From: MFD04580-c1 sp963702995 | Lineage (GTDB): Bacteria > Planctomycetota > Phycisphaerae > Tepidisphaerales > Tepidisphaeraceae | Length of the DNA stretch: 64,000 bases | Reading direction: 5' to 3' | NCBI GenBank assembly: GCA_963702995.1 | Contig: OY969783.1 | Location: 4,340,001-4,404,000 of the forward strand | Part shown: one piece after another, positions 29,378 through 37,594 of the stretch | How the letters are laid out: every line of letters begins with the position of its first letter | How positions within the stretch are numbered: position 1 is the first letter of the stretch | The notes under the pieces: generated by a model | What the model was told of the DNA's origin: nothing | What the model saw: the letters and a program-made list of their open reading frames with translations, nothing else | Databases searched by the model: none | Position numbers and translations under genes: made by a program

Positions 29378-31368
29378 TTAATCGTTGGCGGTCGGCTTGT
29401 TCGGAACAGTGTAGGCTTGTTGCGGATGTGCAGGTTTATTCGGATGAACATAGACCAGTTCGCCGTCACGGATCATCCGGTTCAAAAAATGGCGAGCGAC
29501 ATGAGTCTTGGCACGGCCGAGGATTGACGCAATGGCTTCCGCCGTTAAGGGTCTCCAAGCACACAGCCGTATAATCGCCGGCCGCGCCTTTTCCAAGGTC
29601 GCCCGCTGACCTAATGCTTCTATCGCCTCTGACAGTCCCCTCGGAAGATCTCCAAGCCCCTGCGCTTGTGCTTTAAGCGCAGGGGTTAGCCTCTGCGCTT
29701 GCGCCATAAGCGCAGGGGTTAACACCTGCGCTGCGCCGTAAGGGGAAGGCTTTCCTTTCGGGTCGCTCCCAATCCGTCAGTGACCACGCCGATTCCATCT
29801 TTGACGTCCAAAGAGTTTGACGACGGCAGGCTCGACAGTCCGGCACGCGCCCACCTAAACCTCTGCGGCGTCAACATGCGTTCGGTAGGGACATAATAGG
29901 TCTGCGAACCTCGCCCTTTTTGCTCCAGCAAGCCATGATCGCGAAGCTTTCTAAGATGACCACTGGCGGCCAGGGTTTCCACACGATTGAGGTCACGATA
30001 AGCAGAATTATTGATTGCAGAAATTTCGCGCGCGAAGACCAGAGCCTTCTGCTCTTCCTCGCTAAGTTGCAAATCTGCGAAGTGGCCGAGCCACTGAACG
30101 TCATCAGAGTTGAGGAAGTGATGGAAAAGAAAGGTGACGACGAAGTTGTCTTTCTCCCGATCAGACTCGAACGTCGGTGGGCTGAGGTTTTGTTTAGACA
30201 TCGCTTCACGCATCGCGCGTACACCAGATCCTTTCGTTTCTGCGTAGCGAGTCTCATGAAGAACCGCAGCGATTTTCTCGTTGCGGGTGACCGACCCGGG
30301 CTCGCCAAGGCGTTCATCTGGAACAAGTGAATGGCCGGGGTTTCGAATCTCAAGACGATTGGCGTATCGGATGATCTGCACCGCCGACTTATGTCGATAG
30401 CTTCGGTGCATCAAGGCATTGACGACTGCTTCTCGAATCGCCGTTCGGGGAATAAGGGGAACGTCCTTGCGACGGCTAGAACCAGTGGGAAGTGTGAAAG
30501 CTGCAGGTATGTCATCGAGGATCGTGTTAATAACGCGAGGGATCGAAAGTAACAGCGGGTCGAGCAGCTCGACCGTGTCAAATCGATGATCGGGATCACG
30601 AACCCACTCGCGACCGGAGACGCGAATGTAGTCAATTCGCGTCATCGGAAAGTGTCGCCGCAAGGATCGGCGTTTTCCGAAGAGCAGCAGCCCGGCGATC
30701 GTCGGCACAAGATGGTCCGCAAGCGGCGACGCGGCGCAAAGGCTGAGCAGAAGATCCTCATCACTGTATCCGATTTCGGGAGCACCGGGATTTGTCTCGG
30801 CGCGATTTCGCCGGTATTCCGCGAGGGCGAGGGGGTCGAGGTCATCGATCGAGCAATCCGTCATGATCGATTCATCGAAACTTCGATGACTGCGACTTTG
30901 ATATAGCGCCTGTACGTCATCGTCGGTGCAATGCTGATCGGTCGAGCCGATACGCCGGAACGCACCCTTTGGAAGCCCTTTGGCAGCGATGTAAACCGGC
31001 TTTTCGTGAGGCTGAGCCTCGGGCACGAAAGCAGCCACCACATTTTTTCCGCTACTCGTAGTATGAACCTGTAATTGTGGCCGAACGACCACGTTGAAAG
31101 CAGAGCGGCACATTGTTGCCAAGTCGCTCTGAATTTTATCCGGATCCGCAACGCCTACGATATCGTACTGGCCATCACCAAAAAGCGAGGGCTCCACTCG
31201 GCGAACACCGAGGAGCAAATATCCTCCACTCCTGCCGGGCTCATTGGAAAGAGCAGAAATTGTTTCTTGTAGTGACGATCCGATCTGCTGCGCGGTCTTA
31301 GCCTCGATCTCAACGGTTTCGTCGGACTCGTTGAGTCGTTTCCAAAGATCCTCGAACGAGAGAAGCAT
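29378..31368 (-). CDS. AlbA_2/Schlafen-type ATP-binding protein with winged-helix tail (frameshifted)
   Basis: A protein of about 663 residues. The N-terminus has an AlbA_2 (Schlafen-like) domain (ETVEIEAKTAQQIGSSLQET, GYLLLGVRRVEP). The middle contains an HATPase-like region (PRTAIREAVVNALMHRSYRH, NRLEIRNPGHS and TRNEKIAAVLHETRYAETKG). The C-terminus is a winged helix (LCAWRPLTAEAIASILGRAK) ending in HPQQAYTVPN. The two frames meet near 29735, beside a 33-bp tandem repeat encoding LTPALMAQAQR/LTPALKAQAQG. The downstream frame can be joined by one base. These proteins are usually transcription factors or accessory-island regulators; a defence role is possible but unproven. Confidence 0.7.
29658..29733. 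repeat. 33-bp tandem repeat inside the AlbA_2 gene
   Basis: Read on the minus strand, a unit of TTAACCCCTGCGCTTATGGC plus GCAAGCGCAGAGG is followed by a slightly diverged second unit, and a part of a third lies upstream. The units encode LTPALMAQAQR-like peptides and flank the frame change. Confidence 0.65.
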
Positions 31369-31799
31369 CAGATATCCACCTCTCAGATCAAAATTCACTT
31401 GACTTCGGCTGAGGCTGTCCCGCTCATGGTTCTTAATAGATTCAGAAGCACCGAACCTTCGCAGCCAGATGCGGAACGCCTCGAACATTACCAAGGAAAC
31501 GCTAGGAACGCAGCTAATCCCGCGATTGGACGGACGCAGAACCGGCGTTGGTAACGCCATGCACTATACCACCACGAGCTTTCGCGCTTCCACCTTCATG
31601 TCCCCCAAACGATAGGGCATCAACTTCAGAAAAGATCGAACCAAAGCCCACTGGGCGCGGTGTGGCTTTGGCTGTTGTTGTTGTTCGTCCGAACGGTGGC
31701 GGATGGCGTCGGTTTGCGCTTCGTGGAATAATCCGCGCACGTCCTCGATATTCCAGCGAGGCCGTTGGAGAGTGCCGTTTGGACGCCAGCGACCCCACG
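31369..31799. other. Intergenic region before the sigma-factor gene
   Basis: No gene is supported. It contains a TTGTTGTTGTTC stretch near 31675-31688. The start of the sigma-factor transcript should lie in its second half, but no good -35/-10 pair was identified. Confidence 0.4.
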
Positions 31800-32399
31800 A
31801 TGCCGGCCGATGCCGGGCCGGTCGAAGCCGTCGAGTTCCGCGAGCTGGTGCTCGCCGAGCTCGATTCCGTCCATCGCTTGGCGTACCACCTCGCCCTTTC
31901 GCGCGACTTGGCCGAGGACCTGGTTCAAGAGACGTACCTTCGCGCCCTCAAGGCCCGCGCCCGCTTCCGCCGGACCGAACTGGGCCCGCGGCCATGGCTC
32001 TTCAAAATCCTCCACAACGTCTATAAGTCGCGACTGGGCAAGAAGTATCGCGAGCCGGACGCCAGCGACGACCTGGACGGCCGCTTCGCCGCTCCACCTG
32101 ATGCTCCGCCGGTCGATCTGGACTGGGAGCAGGTTGACGAACGGCTGAAACGCGCTGTGGAGTCGCTCCCGCCGACGCATCGGTCGGTCCTGCTGATGTG
32201 GGCGGTGGAAGGCCTGAAGTATCGTGAAATCGCGGAGATCACCGACGTGCCGATCGGCACCGTGATGAGCCGGCTTTATCGGGCCCGCCAAGCGATCGTG
32301 GAACAGACGACAGAGCTGGCGAATGAACAGCGTCTTGTCGGGCGGCCCGGCCCTTCCGGCACGCGGCCGGTCACGCCGATCGTGGAACCCCGGGAGTAG
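31800..32399 (+). CDS. ECF RNA polymerase sigma factor
   Basis: This 199-residue sigma-70-family factor contains region 2 (LVLAELDSVHRLAYHLALSR, LAEDLVQETYLRALKARARF, PWLFKILHNVYKSRLGKKY) and region 4 (VESLPPTHRSVLLMWAVEGL, KYREIAEITDVPIGTVMSRL). Region 1.1 and region 3 are absent, as in extracytoplasmic-function factors. The downstream gene, 23 bp away, is a membrane anti-sigma-like protein, so the pair should respond to an envelope signal. The ATG at 31800 gives MPADAGPVE; other in-frame starts upstream are weaker. The Pro-rich C-terminal tail is extra. Confidence 0.9.
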   Translation: MPADAGPVEAVEFRELVLAELDSVHRLAYHLALSRDLAEDLVQETYLRALKARARFRRTELGPRPWLFKILHNVYKSRLGKKYREPDASDDLDGRFAAPPDAPPVDLDWEQVDERLKRAVESLPPTHRSVLLMWAVEGLKYREIAEITDVPIGTVMSRLYRARQAIVEQTTELANEQRLVGRPGPSGTRPVTPIVEPRE

Positions 32400-32422
32400 T
32401 CGATCGTAGATCAACCATCGTC

Positions 32423-33367
32423 ATGTCGGCCCGCGACCCTTCCAACCTCGACCCTGCTGATCTCGTGGCCTATGCCGACGGGGAACTGGCCGGCGCGCGT
32501 CGCGATGACGTCGCCAGGCGCCTCGCCGACCCGGCCGCCGCCGCCCGCGTCGCGGCCGAGGCGCGCTTCCGGGGCGAACTGGCAAAGAAGCTCGCCCAGG
32601 CAACGCCGGCGCCCTCCTCGGCCCTGCGCAAGCGGATCGCCGCACTTGTTGTCGGTGAAGAGGGAACGGCGCCCGCGTCAAACGGCCAGCCGGGCCCGCT
32701 GCCTCTTCGGATGACCGGCGCGGACGACGACGCGACGACGCCGTCCGCCCCGGCAATGCGTCGTTTACCGACGCGCAACCCCTCCTTCTGGGCAGGATCA
32801 GGCTGGAAGGCCGTCGCCGCCTGCCTGCTGGTCGGGGGTGGCGCGCTTGTCGGCCGCATGTCAGTCGGGCGCCCCCCACAGCAGGTCGTCGTCCCCCCGG
32901 CGGCTCAAAGCCCGGTCTCGCCCTCATTCATCTTGGCCGCGACGAAGATCCACGTTGACTGCTCCCGCGCTCCCGACGCCCACACGGCAATCTTCCCCGA
33001 AGTGCTGGGGGAGCTCGCGTCAACGCTCAAAGCGTCGCTCGGGCGGCCGGTCCCATACCCGGACCTCAGCGCCGTCGGCTACGACTACATCGGCGCCGGG
33101 CCGTGTGGCGCTCAGTGGCCCGGTACGGTCCACCTCCTTTATCGCCATACCCAGGGTGGGGCGGTCCGGGATACGGTTAGCCTGTTCGTCCAGGCCGACA
33201 GTGGCGACGTACGGATCGAGCCCGGGAAGCTCTACCAGGCCGCCGGTAAGGAGGCCGCCCACCCGCTGCTCGTCTGGCGTCGTGACAAGCTCGTCTTCTA
33301 TCTCGTCGGTGACGCCGAAAAGCCGCTCCTGCAAGCGGCCGCCACCCTGGGGGAAACGCCGCTCTGA
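32423..33367 (+). CDS. Putative transmembrane anti-sigma factor
   Basis: A 314-residue protein following the ECF sigma gene by 23 bp. The N-terminal region has the pattern LDPADLVAYADGELAGARRD, typical of anti-sigma domains, but lacks the usual HxxxCxxC zinc site. One membrane helix (WKAVAACLLVGGGALVGRMS) lies around residue 130, and the extracytoplasmic domain has FILAATKIHVDCSRAPDAHT, YRHTQGGAVRDTVSLFVQ and LLVWRRDKLVFYLVG. The domain looks like a sensory module whose ligand is unknown. Holding the sigma factor at the membrane is inferred from gene order and domain pattern. Confidence 0.8.
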   Translation: MSARDPSNLDPADLVAYADGELAGARRDDVARRLADPAAAARVAAEARFRGELAKKLAQATPAPSSALRKRIAALVVGEEGTAPASNGQPGPLPLRMTGADDDATTPSAPAMRRLPTRNPSFWAGSGWKAVAACLLVGGGALVGRMSVGRPPQQVVVPPAAQSPVSPSFILAATKIHVDCSRAPDAHTAIFPEVLGELASTLKASLGRPVPYPDLSAVGYDYIGAGPCGAQWPGTVHLLYRHTQGGAVRDTVSLFVQADSGDVRIEPGKLYQAAGKEAAHPLLVWRRDKLVFYLVGDAEKPLLQAAATLGETPL

Positions 33368-33514
33368 CCTCGGCGGGTCAATTCGGCACGGATCGCGATT
33401 TTAGCGAATGAACCACGAAGCGATCGGATTGACCGCGACCTCGCCTGGCGCTGCGCAACTTGAATTGGTGAATCAATACGGGTTCCCTTTCGCGGCCCAG
33501 TCCGTCGTTCAACC

Positions 33515-33736
33515 CTACTTCCTCCCAACCCCGCTCCGGCAACTCGAATAATGGGCGGCCGTCAACAGGTCCTGCGCCTTGTCGCGGGCGGCCACCGTCG
33601 CGACCCACAACGGGTCGTCCAGAGGGAATTGCAACTGCTGCATCCGCGTCACGAGCCGATTCAGGAACCGCAGATGTCGCCCCAGGACGGCCTTCAGGCG
33701 CTCCGCCTGAGCAGGGGTCAGGTCGTCCGAGTTCAT
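33515..33736 (-). CDS. Small conserved hypothetical protein
   Basis: A 73-residue protein rich in Leu, Arg and Gln: MNSDDLTPAQAERLKAVLGR, FLNRLVTRMQQLQFPLDDPL, WVATVAARDKAQDLLTAAHY. The pattern is a helical hairpin with a short linker (FPLDDP). Similar short ORFs occur in planctomycete genomes, but no function is known. It is convergent with the anti-sigma gene. Confidence 0.5.
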   Translation of the reverse strand: MNSDDLTPAQAERLKAVLGRHLRFLNRLVTRMQQLQFPLDDPLWVATVAARDKAQDLLTAAHYSSCRSGVGRK

Positions 33737-33891
33737 GAGGCGATGCTAAATTGTGGCTCCATCCCTGGCTATGTTCGGTGTTTGATAGGTATCGATTCGA
33801 TTAGTCGTCAACAGACATTTTTCGGGCCGCGGGCGGTGGCACGACGCGGCCGCCGGGGTCGGCGGCCGGGGCGTTTCTGAACCGTGAACCT

Positions 33892-33952
33892 GGGAAGGCC
33901 GACGTGCTCGTCGGCACTCGTGTCGAGCCGACGAGGGCGTCGGCGTTCCAGG
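33892..33952. repeat. Family C palindrome, compact copy
   Basis: The arm GGGAAGGCCGACGTGCTCGT and its complement CCGACGAGGGCGTCGGCGTTCC are separated by a short loop. The 44730-44791 copy has the same arms. Confidence 0.65.
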
Positions 33953-34018
33953 GGATGCTCGGGTCGCGGTCCGCGTCGTCAGGCCGCTTGCACAAGCGAC
34001 GGCCACACCCCGCCGCGA

Positions 34019-34130
34019 CCCCTGTCGTCGCAGCCCCTGTCGTCGCAGCCAGTGTCGTCGCGGCCCGTGTCGGGCGGCCGGTGTCGGGCGGCCCGTGTCG
34101 GGCGGCCCGTGTCGTCGCGGCACGTCGCGC
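34019..34130. repeat. 15-bp tandem repeat, about seven units
   Basis: The unit is CCTGTCGTCGCAGCC, drifting to CGTGTCGGGCGGCCC and back to CGTGTCGTCGCGG. It ends about 15 bp before the aminotransferase ATG and therefore forms the 5' leader of that transcript. It is not a CRISPR: no unique spacers lie between units. Confidence 0.75.
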
Positions 34131-34144
34131 GGTAGTGTGCGGGG

Positions 34145-35311
34145 ATGCCCCTTTCGATCTCTCATCGCATGCTCCGCGTGCAGACGCCGATGATCCCGCT
34201 GATCGGCGAGATGATCGCCCGGCGGCCGGGGACGATCTCGCTCGGGCAGGGGATGGTGCATTACGGGCCGCCAGAGGCCGCTCTCACGGCGGCCGCCGAG
34301 GCGGCGCGGGCCGGGCCGGAGGTCGATCGGTACGGCGCCGCCTTCGGCATCAAGCCGCTCGTGGACGCCATCGCCGCCAAGGCCCAGACCGAGAACGGGG
34401 CGAGCCTCGACGGGCGGCAGATCGTCGTCACCGCCGGGTCAAACATGGGGTTCCTGACGGCCATCCTGGCGATCGCCGACCCGGGCGATGAGGTCATTCT
34501 CCTCGCGCCGTACTACTTCAACCACGAGATGGCGATCGAGATCGCCGGGTGCCGCACCGTCGCCGTCGCCACCGACAACCAATATCAACCCGATCTCCCC
34601 GCGATCGAGGCGGCCGTCACGCCGCGCACGCGGGCGGTCGTCACCGTCTCGCCCAACAACCCCACCGGCGCTCTCTACCCCGCGGCCGCCCTCCGGGCGA
34701 TCAACGACCTCTGCCGGCGCCAGGACATCTACCACATCGCCGACGAGGCCTACGAATACTTTACCTACCCCGGCGGCGAGCACTTCTCCCCGATGTCGAT
34801 CCCAGGCGGCGCCGGGCACACGATCTCTCTTTTCACGCTCTCCAAGTCGTACGGCATGGCCGGGTGGCGCGTCGGCTATATGGTGATGCCAGAGCACCTC
34901 GACCAGGCGGTGAAGAAGATTCAGGACACAAACCTTATTTGCCCGCCGATCCTGAACCAGCGGGCGGCGGCCGCCGCGCTCAACGCGGGCAAAGCCTGGT
35001 GCCTGCCGCATGCGGCCGACCTGGGGCCGGTGCGCGACCAGGCGCTGGACGAGCTGGCTCGATTGGGTGATCGCGTTGATATCCCGAGACCGGGTGGCGC
35101 CTTCTATATGATGGTGCGCGTCCACACGAAGCGGACCGATCTGGAACTGGTTGAAGGGCTGATCCGTGATTTCGGCGTCGCGGTCCTCCCCGGCTCGACG
35201 TTCGGCGTGCAAAGCGGCTGCCTGCTCCGCATCGCGTTCGGGGCGCTCCGGGCGGATACGGTGGCCGAGGGGATCGGGCGGCTTCGACGCGGGCTGGAAC
35301 AGGTCGTATGA
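34145..35311 (+). CDS. PLP-dependent class I/II aminotransferase
   Basis: A 388-residue fold-type I aminotransferase. The active-site parts are TISLGQGMVHYGPP, the cofactor contacts VVTVSPNNPTGALYPA and YHIADEAYEYFTY, the Schiff-base Lys234 in FTLSKSYGMAGWRVGYM, and the carboxylate Arg in LLRIAFGALR. It should move an amino group between an amino acid and a 2-oxoacid. The omega-amidase gene about 2.3 kb downstream raises the possibility of a glutamine-transaminase/omega-amidase pair (as in methionine salvage), with the AAA and DUF4276 genes lying between. The substrate is not proven. Confidence 0.85.
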   Translation: MPLSISHRMLRVQTPMIPLIGEMIARRPGTISLGQGMVHYGPPEAALTAAAEAARAGPEVDRYGAAFGIKPLVDAIAAKAQTENGASLDGRQIVVTAGSNMGFLTAILAIADPGDEVILLAPYYFNHEMAIEIAGCRTVAVATDNQYQPDLPAIEAAVTPRTRAVVTVSPNNPTGALYPAAALRAINDLCRRQDIYHIADEAYEYFTYPGGEHFSPMSIPGGAGHTISLFTLSKSYGMAGWRVGYMVMPEHLDQAVKKIQDTNLICPPILNQRAAAAALNAGKAWCLPHAADLGPVRDQALDELARLGDRVDIPRPGGAFYMMVRVHTKRTDLELVEGLIRDFGVAVLPGSTFGVQSGCLLRIAFGALRADTVAEGIGRLRRGLEQVV

Positions 35312-35618
35312 TCCGGGCGAAGTCGCCCCAGCGAACAGGCGGTCTAACGCTACATCGCTACCTCGTGAATCGCGGCGTCACGACAAAGCCAAGAGCCAAA
35401 GCACGAAATCCGAAGGAATGATCAAGACGAGAGAAAGAAATCCGAAGCAAGCCGTTGCTGAACGAGGACTCGATTTTCGCTTCGGCTTTGTCGGTCTGCT
35501 TGGTTCTTCGTGTTTCGGATTTATCTTAACGATTTATGGCCGACGAGCGCTTTAGTGTTAAAGACCTAGGTGCTCGGCGTCGCGACCGGTCTCAAAGTCA
35601 ATGTTCCGGAGACGACCG
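35312..35618. other. Intergenic region with a family F element
   Basis: No gene. It carries the family F palindrome at 35385-35525 and an A/T-rich stretch just before the AAA gene; the start of the AAA-DUF4276 transcript is likely in its last 60 bp. Confidence 0.5.
35385..35525. repeat. Family F imperfect palindrome
   Basis: A left arm with AAAGCACGAAATCCGAAGGA and a right arm with TTCTTCGTGTTTCGGATTTA are reverse complements in their core (GCACGAAATCCGAA versus TTCGTGTTTCGGATTT). Between them the ATCCGAAG motif recurs. A half copy lies at 4161-4195. Confidence 0.6.
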
Positions 35619-36800
35619 ATGAGCCTTGAGCGACTTATAATTCATAACTACCGATGCCTGAGGGACATTGACGTTAAAGTTTCGAGTATAAACGTCCTGT
35701 TCGGGCCGAACGGAGTCGGTAAGACAACATTTCTGGATGCCCTGTCGTTCATTCGAGAGTGCGTTTCTCGAGGGGCGGCGGAGGCGGCCGCGGATCGGCA
35801 CCATGGTATCGGGCTCCTTACGGATCATCTGGAACCGGGCGACGAACGCATCCACATCGGAATCGGAGTGGCATCCGCGGACTATGCGGTGACATTCGGA
35901 TACTCGTCGGGTCGTATCGAGTCCTTTGTGGGCGAACGGCTTGTGTCGCGGTCGCGAGAGCTGGCCCTGATCAATCGAATCGTCGGCAGCGATCAAGCCA
36001 CCTTCTATCACGAGCAACTTCGGCGGACATACACGATCGACCTGCCCGACCCGGAGCGGCTCGCGTTGAGTACCTTTCTACTATATAGCATTGCGGACAT
36101 CGAAGCGACGGAAGTGAACGCACTGCTCAAGTCCCTGCACTTTTACAGCAGTCGGTCCGTGAATCTGTATCAATTGAGAAAGACCGGTTCAGAGTCAAGC
36201 GTCCACACGTACCCGTTCGAACGTTGGCAGAACCTATGGTCGGCGCTTCGCAATCTTCAGGGGCGACGTGCGGTTGATTCCCGGTACGACACGATCATTG
36301 GCTACATGCGGGCGGCATTCCCGGACTCCTTTCGAGACATCGTGCTCGAAGCCCTAGGCCCCGAACGCGTTGGCGCGAGCTTCGTCGAAGCTGGCCGCCG
36401 CGCTCCAATCCAAGCGTCGGGCGTGTCCGACGGTCACTTGCAATTGCTGGGGCTTCTGACGGCTTTGTTTGGCGATACGCCCCACCGGCCCAGCGTTTTA
36501 ATCTTCGACGAACCGGAGACGTCGTTGCACCCGCACGCGATCGCGATATTTGCGCAGGCCGTCCACGAAGCGGCCACGGAATGGGACCGTCAGATCTTCG
36601 CCGCGACGCATTCACCCATCCTACTAAGCCAATTCGACCCGAGTGAAGTCGTCTTGGCCGAGATGGGCGCCGATCGGTTCACAACGCTCCGACGCGCTTC
36701 TGAAGTCGAAGAAATCCGCGGGTTGCTCGAACATTACCCCCTGGGAAGTCTCTACTCCGCCGAGGAAGTGGGGCGACAAGGCGGCGGGGGCGGCCAATGA
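35619..36800 (+). CDS. AAA-family (OLD/RecF-like) ATPase of a candidate defence pair
   Basis: A 393-residue ATPase. LERLIIHNYRCLRDIDVKVS is the first strand of the OLD/RecF/SMC-type fold. The Walker A FGPNGVGKTTFLDAL spans residues 29-37, the signature-like ASGVSDGHLQLLGL lies at about 265-280, the Walker B LIFDEPETSLHPHA at about 294-307, and the H-loop AATHSPILLSQFD at about 327-339. No TOPRIM domain follows, unlike full OLD nucleases, and the protein ends just before an overlapping DUF4276 gene. This resembles split systems such as PARIS (AriA/AriB) in gene order. The start at 35619 (MSLERL) is preferred over 35601. The flanking sequence has relatively A/T-rich codons. Confidence 0.85.
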   Translation: MSLERLIIHNYRCLRDIDVKVSSINVLFGPNGVGKTTFLDALSFIRECVSRGAAEAAADRHHGIGLLTDHLEPGDERIHIGIGVASADYAVTFGYSSGRIESFVGERLVSRSRELALINRIVGSDQATFYHEQLRRTYTIDLPDPERLALSTFLLYSIADIEATEVNALLKSLHFYSSRSVNLYQLRKTGSESSVHTYPFERWQNLWSALRNLQGRRAVDSRYDTIIGYMRAAFPDSFRDIVLEALGPERVGASFVEAGRRAPIQASGVSDGHLQLLGLLTALFGDTPHRPSVLIFDEPETSLHPHAIAIFAQAVHEAATEWDRQIFAATHSPILLSQFDPSEVVLAEMGADRFTTLRRASEVEEIRGLLEHYPLGSLYSAEEVGRQGGGGGQ

Positions 36801-37594
36801 ATCGCTCGAGCGGCAGCCCCATTCGGGTCGGGTTGATCGTCACGGGCAGAGGAGAAGAGCAATTCATTCATGATCTCTTCAATCGCGCGTTGAGGCGGAA
36901 GGCCAACTGCCTATTTTCCGTCGTCGGCCGAGTCCCACAGTTGTCGCCGCCAACGTCGCCAAGGAAGCGGATTAAAACGACTGGGGCCAGTCGTGAAGAA
37001 GAATCGTGGGACGAGCGGATTGGCCTGATGGCGCACGGGTTTCTACGCAGGTACCCAGACAGCCTGGTTATTCTGCTCGACGATATGGAGCACGACCGAA
37101 GGAGCGGCATCGACGGAGTGTTTGCACGGTATCGAGACGCTCTCAACAGCGTTCTTGCGCCCCCGGCGATGACGCACCTCGCTGCGGTACACTTCCTCAA
37201 AAACATGCTGGAGGCTTACTACCTCGCCCACGCAACAGCAGTCAATACGGTAGCGGGAGCGGTTGTCCTCCGGGCCGATCACCCCGACGATGTGGAGAAC
37301 ATACGCGACCCCAAGGCAGACCTTTCACGGCTGTGGCCCCGAAAGTTTCGTGAGATCGAAGACGGGTCTAAAATTGTTCGCGCCCTGGATCTGGCCCATG
37401 TCCTGGCACGCCCTGAAGAGTGTTGCTGGCTGCGGTCAATCGTGGCTTGGTGCCTGGACCGTTTCCATGAGCGAAACGTGACTTATGCGGGGATCGAGCC
37501 CGACCCGTTCCTCGTTAACACCGGATGTAAAGCACCCCTGACCTATAAGCAAAATAAGCCCGCTGAACAGGGTGAGCCGAGTGTAAGAGAATGA
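36797..37594 (+). CDS. DUF4276-family TOPRIM-like protein, partner of the AAA ATPase
   Basis: A 265-residue protein with the DUF4276 landmarks: IRVGLIVTGRGEEQFIHDLF (the acidic TOPRIM-like Glu20), SLVILLDDMEHDRRSG at about residues 88-103, FLKNMLEAYYLAHAT in place of the usual LEAW/LAD motif, and DPKADLSRLWPRKFREIED. The ATG overlaps the TGA of the ATPase gene (ATGA), which implies translational coupling and a fixed ratio. By analogy with AriB and OLD-type nucleases it may be the effector nuclease controlled by the ATPase. The Glu and Asp residues are seen; the nuclease role is inferred. Its own TGA overlaps the next gene by four bases. Confidence 0.75.
   Translation: MNRSSGSPIRVGLIVTGRGEEQFIHDLFNRALRRKANCLFSVVGRVPQLSPPTSPRKRIKTTGASREEESWDERIGLMAHGFLRRYPDSLVILLDDMEHDRRSGIDGVFARYRDALNSVLAPPAMTHLAAVHFLKNMLEAYYLAHATAVNTVAGAVVLRADHPDDVENIRDPKADLSRLWPRKFREIEDGSKIVRALDLAHVLARPEECCWLRSIVAWCLDRFHERNVTYAGIEPDPFLVNTGCKAPLTYKQNKPAEQGEPSVRE

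Larger units (their letters stand above)
33737..34144. other. Intergenic region with family C element and 15-bp tandem repeats
   Basis: No gene is supported. It holds a compact family C palindrome at 33892-33952 and seven 15-bp repeats at about 34019-34130 right before the aminotransferase start. A/T-rich sequence at 33750-33825 may contain the promoter. Confidence 0.5.

Noticed and set aside
34019..34130. Possible CRISPR array.
   Set aside because: The units are 15 bp and contiguous, with no unique spacers and no cas genes.
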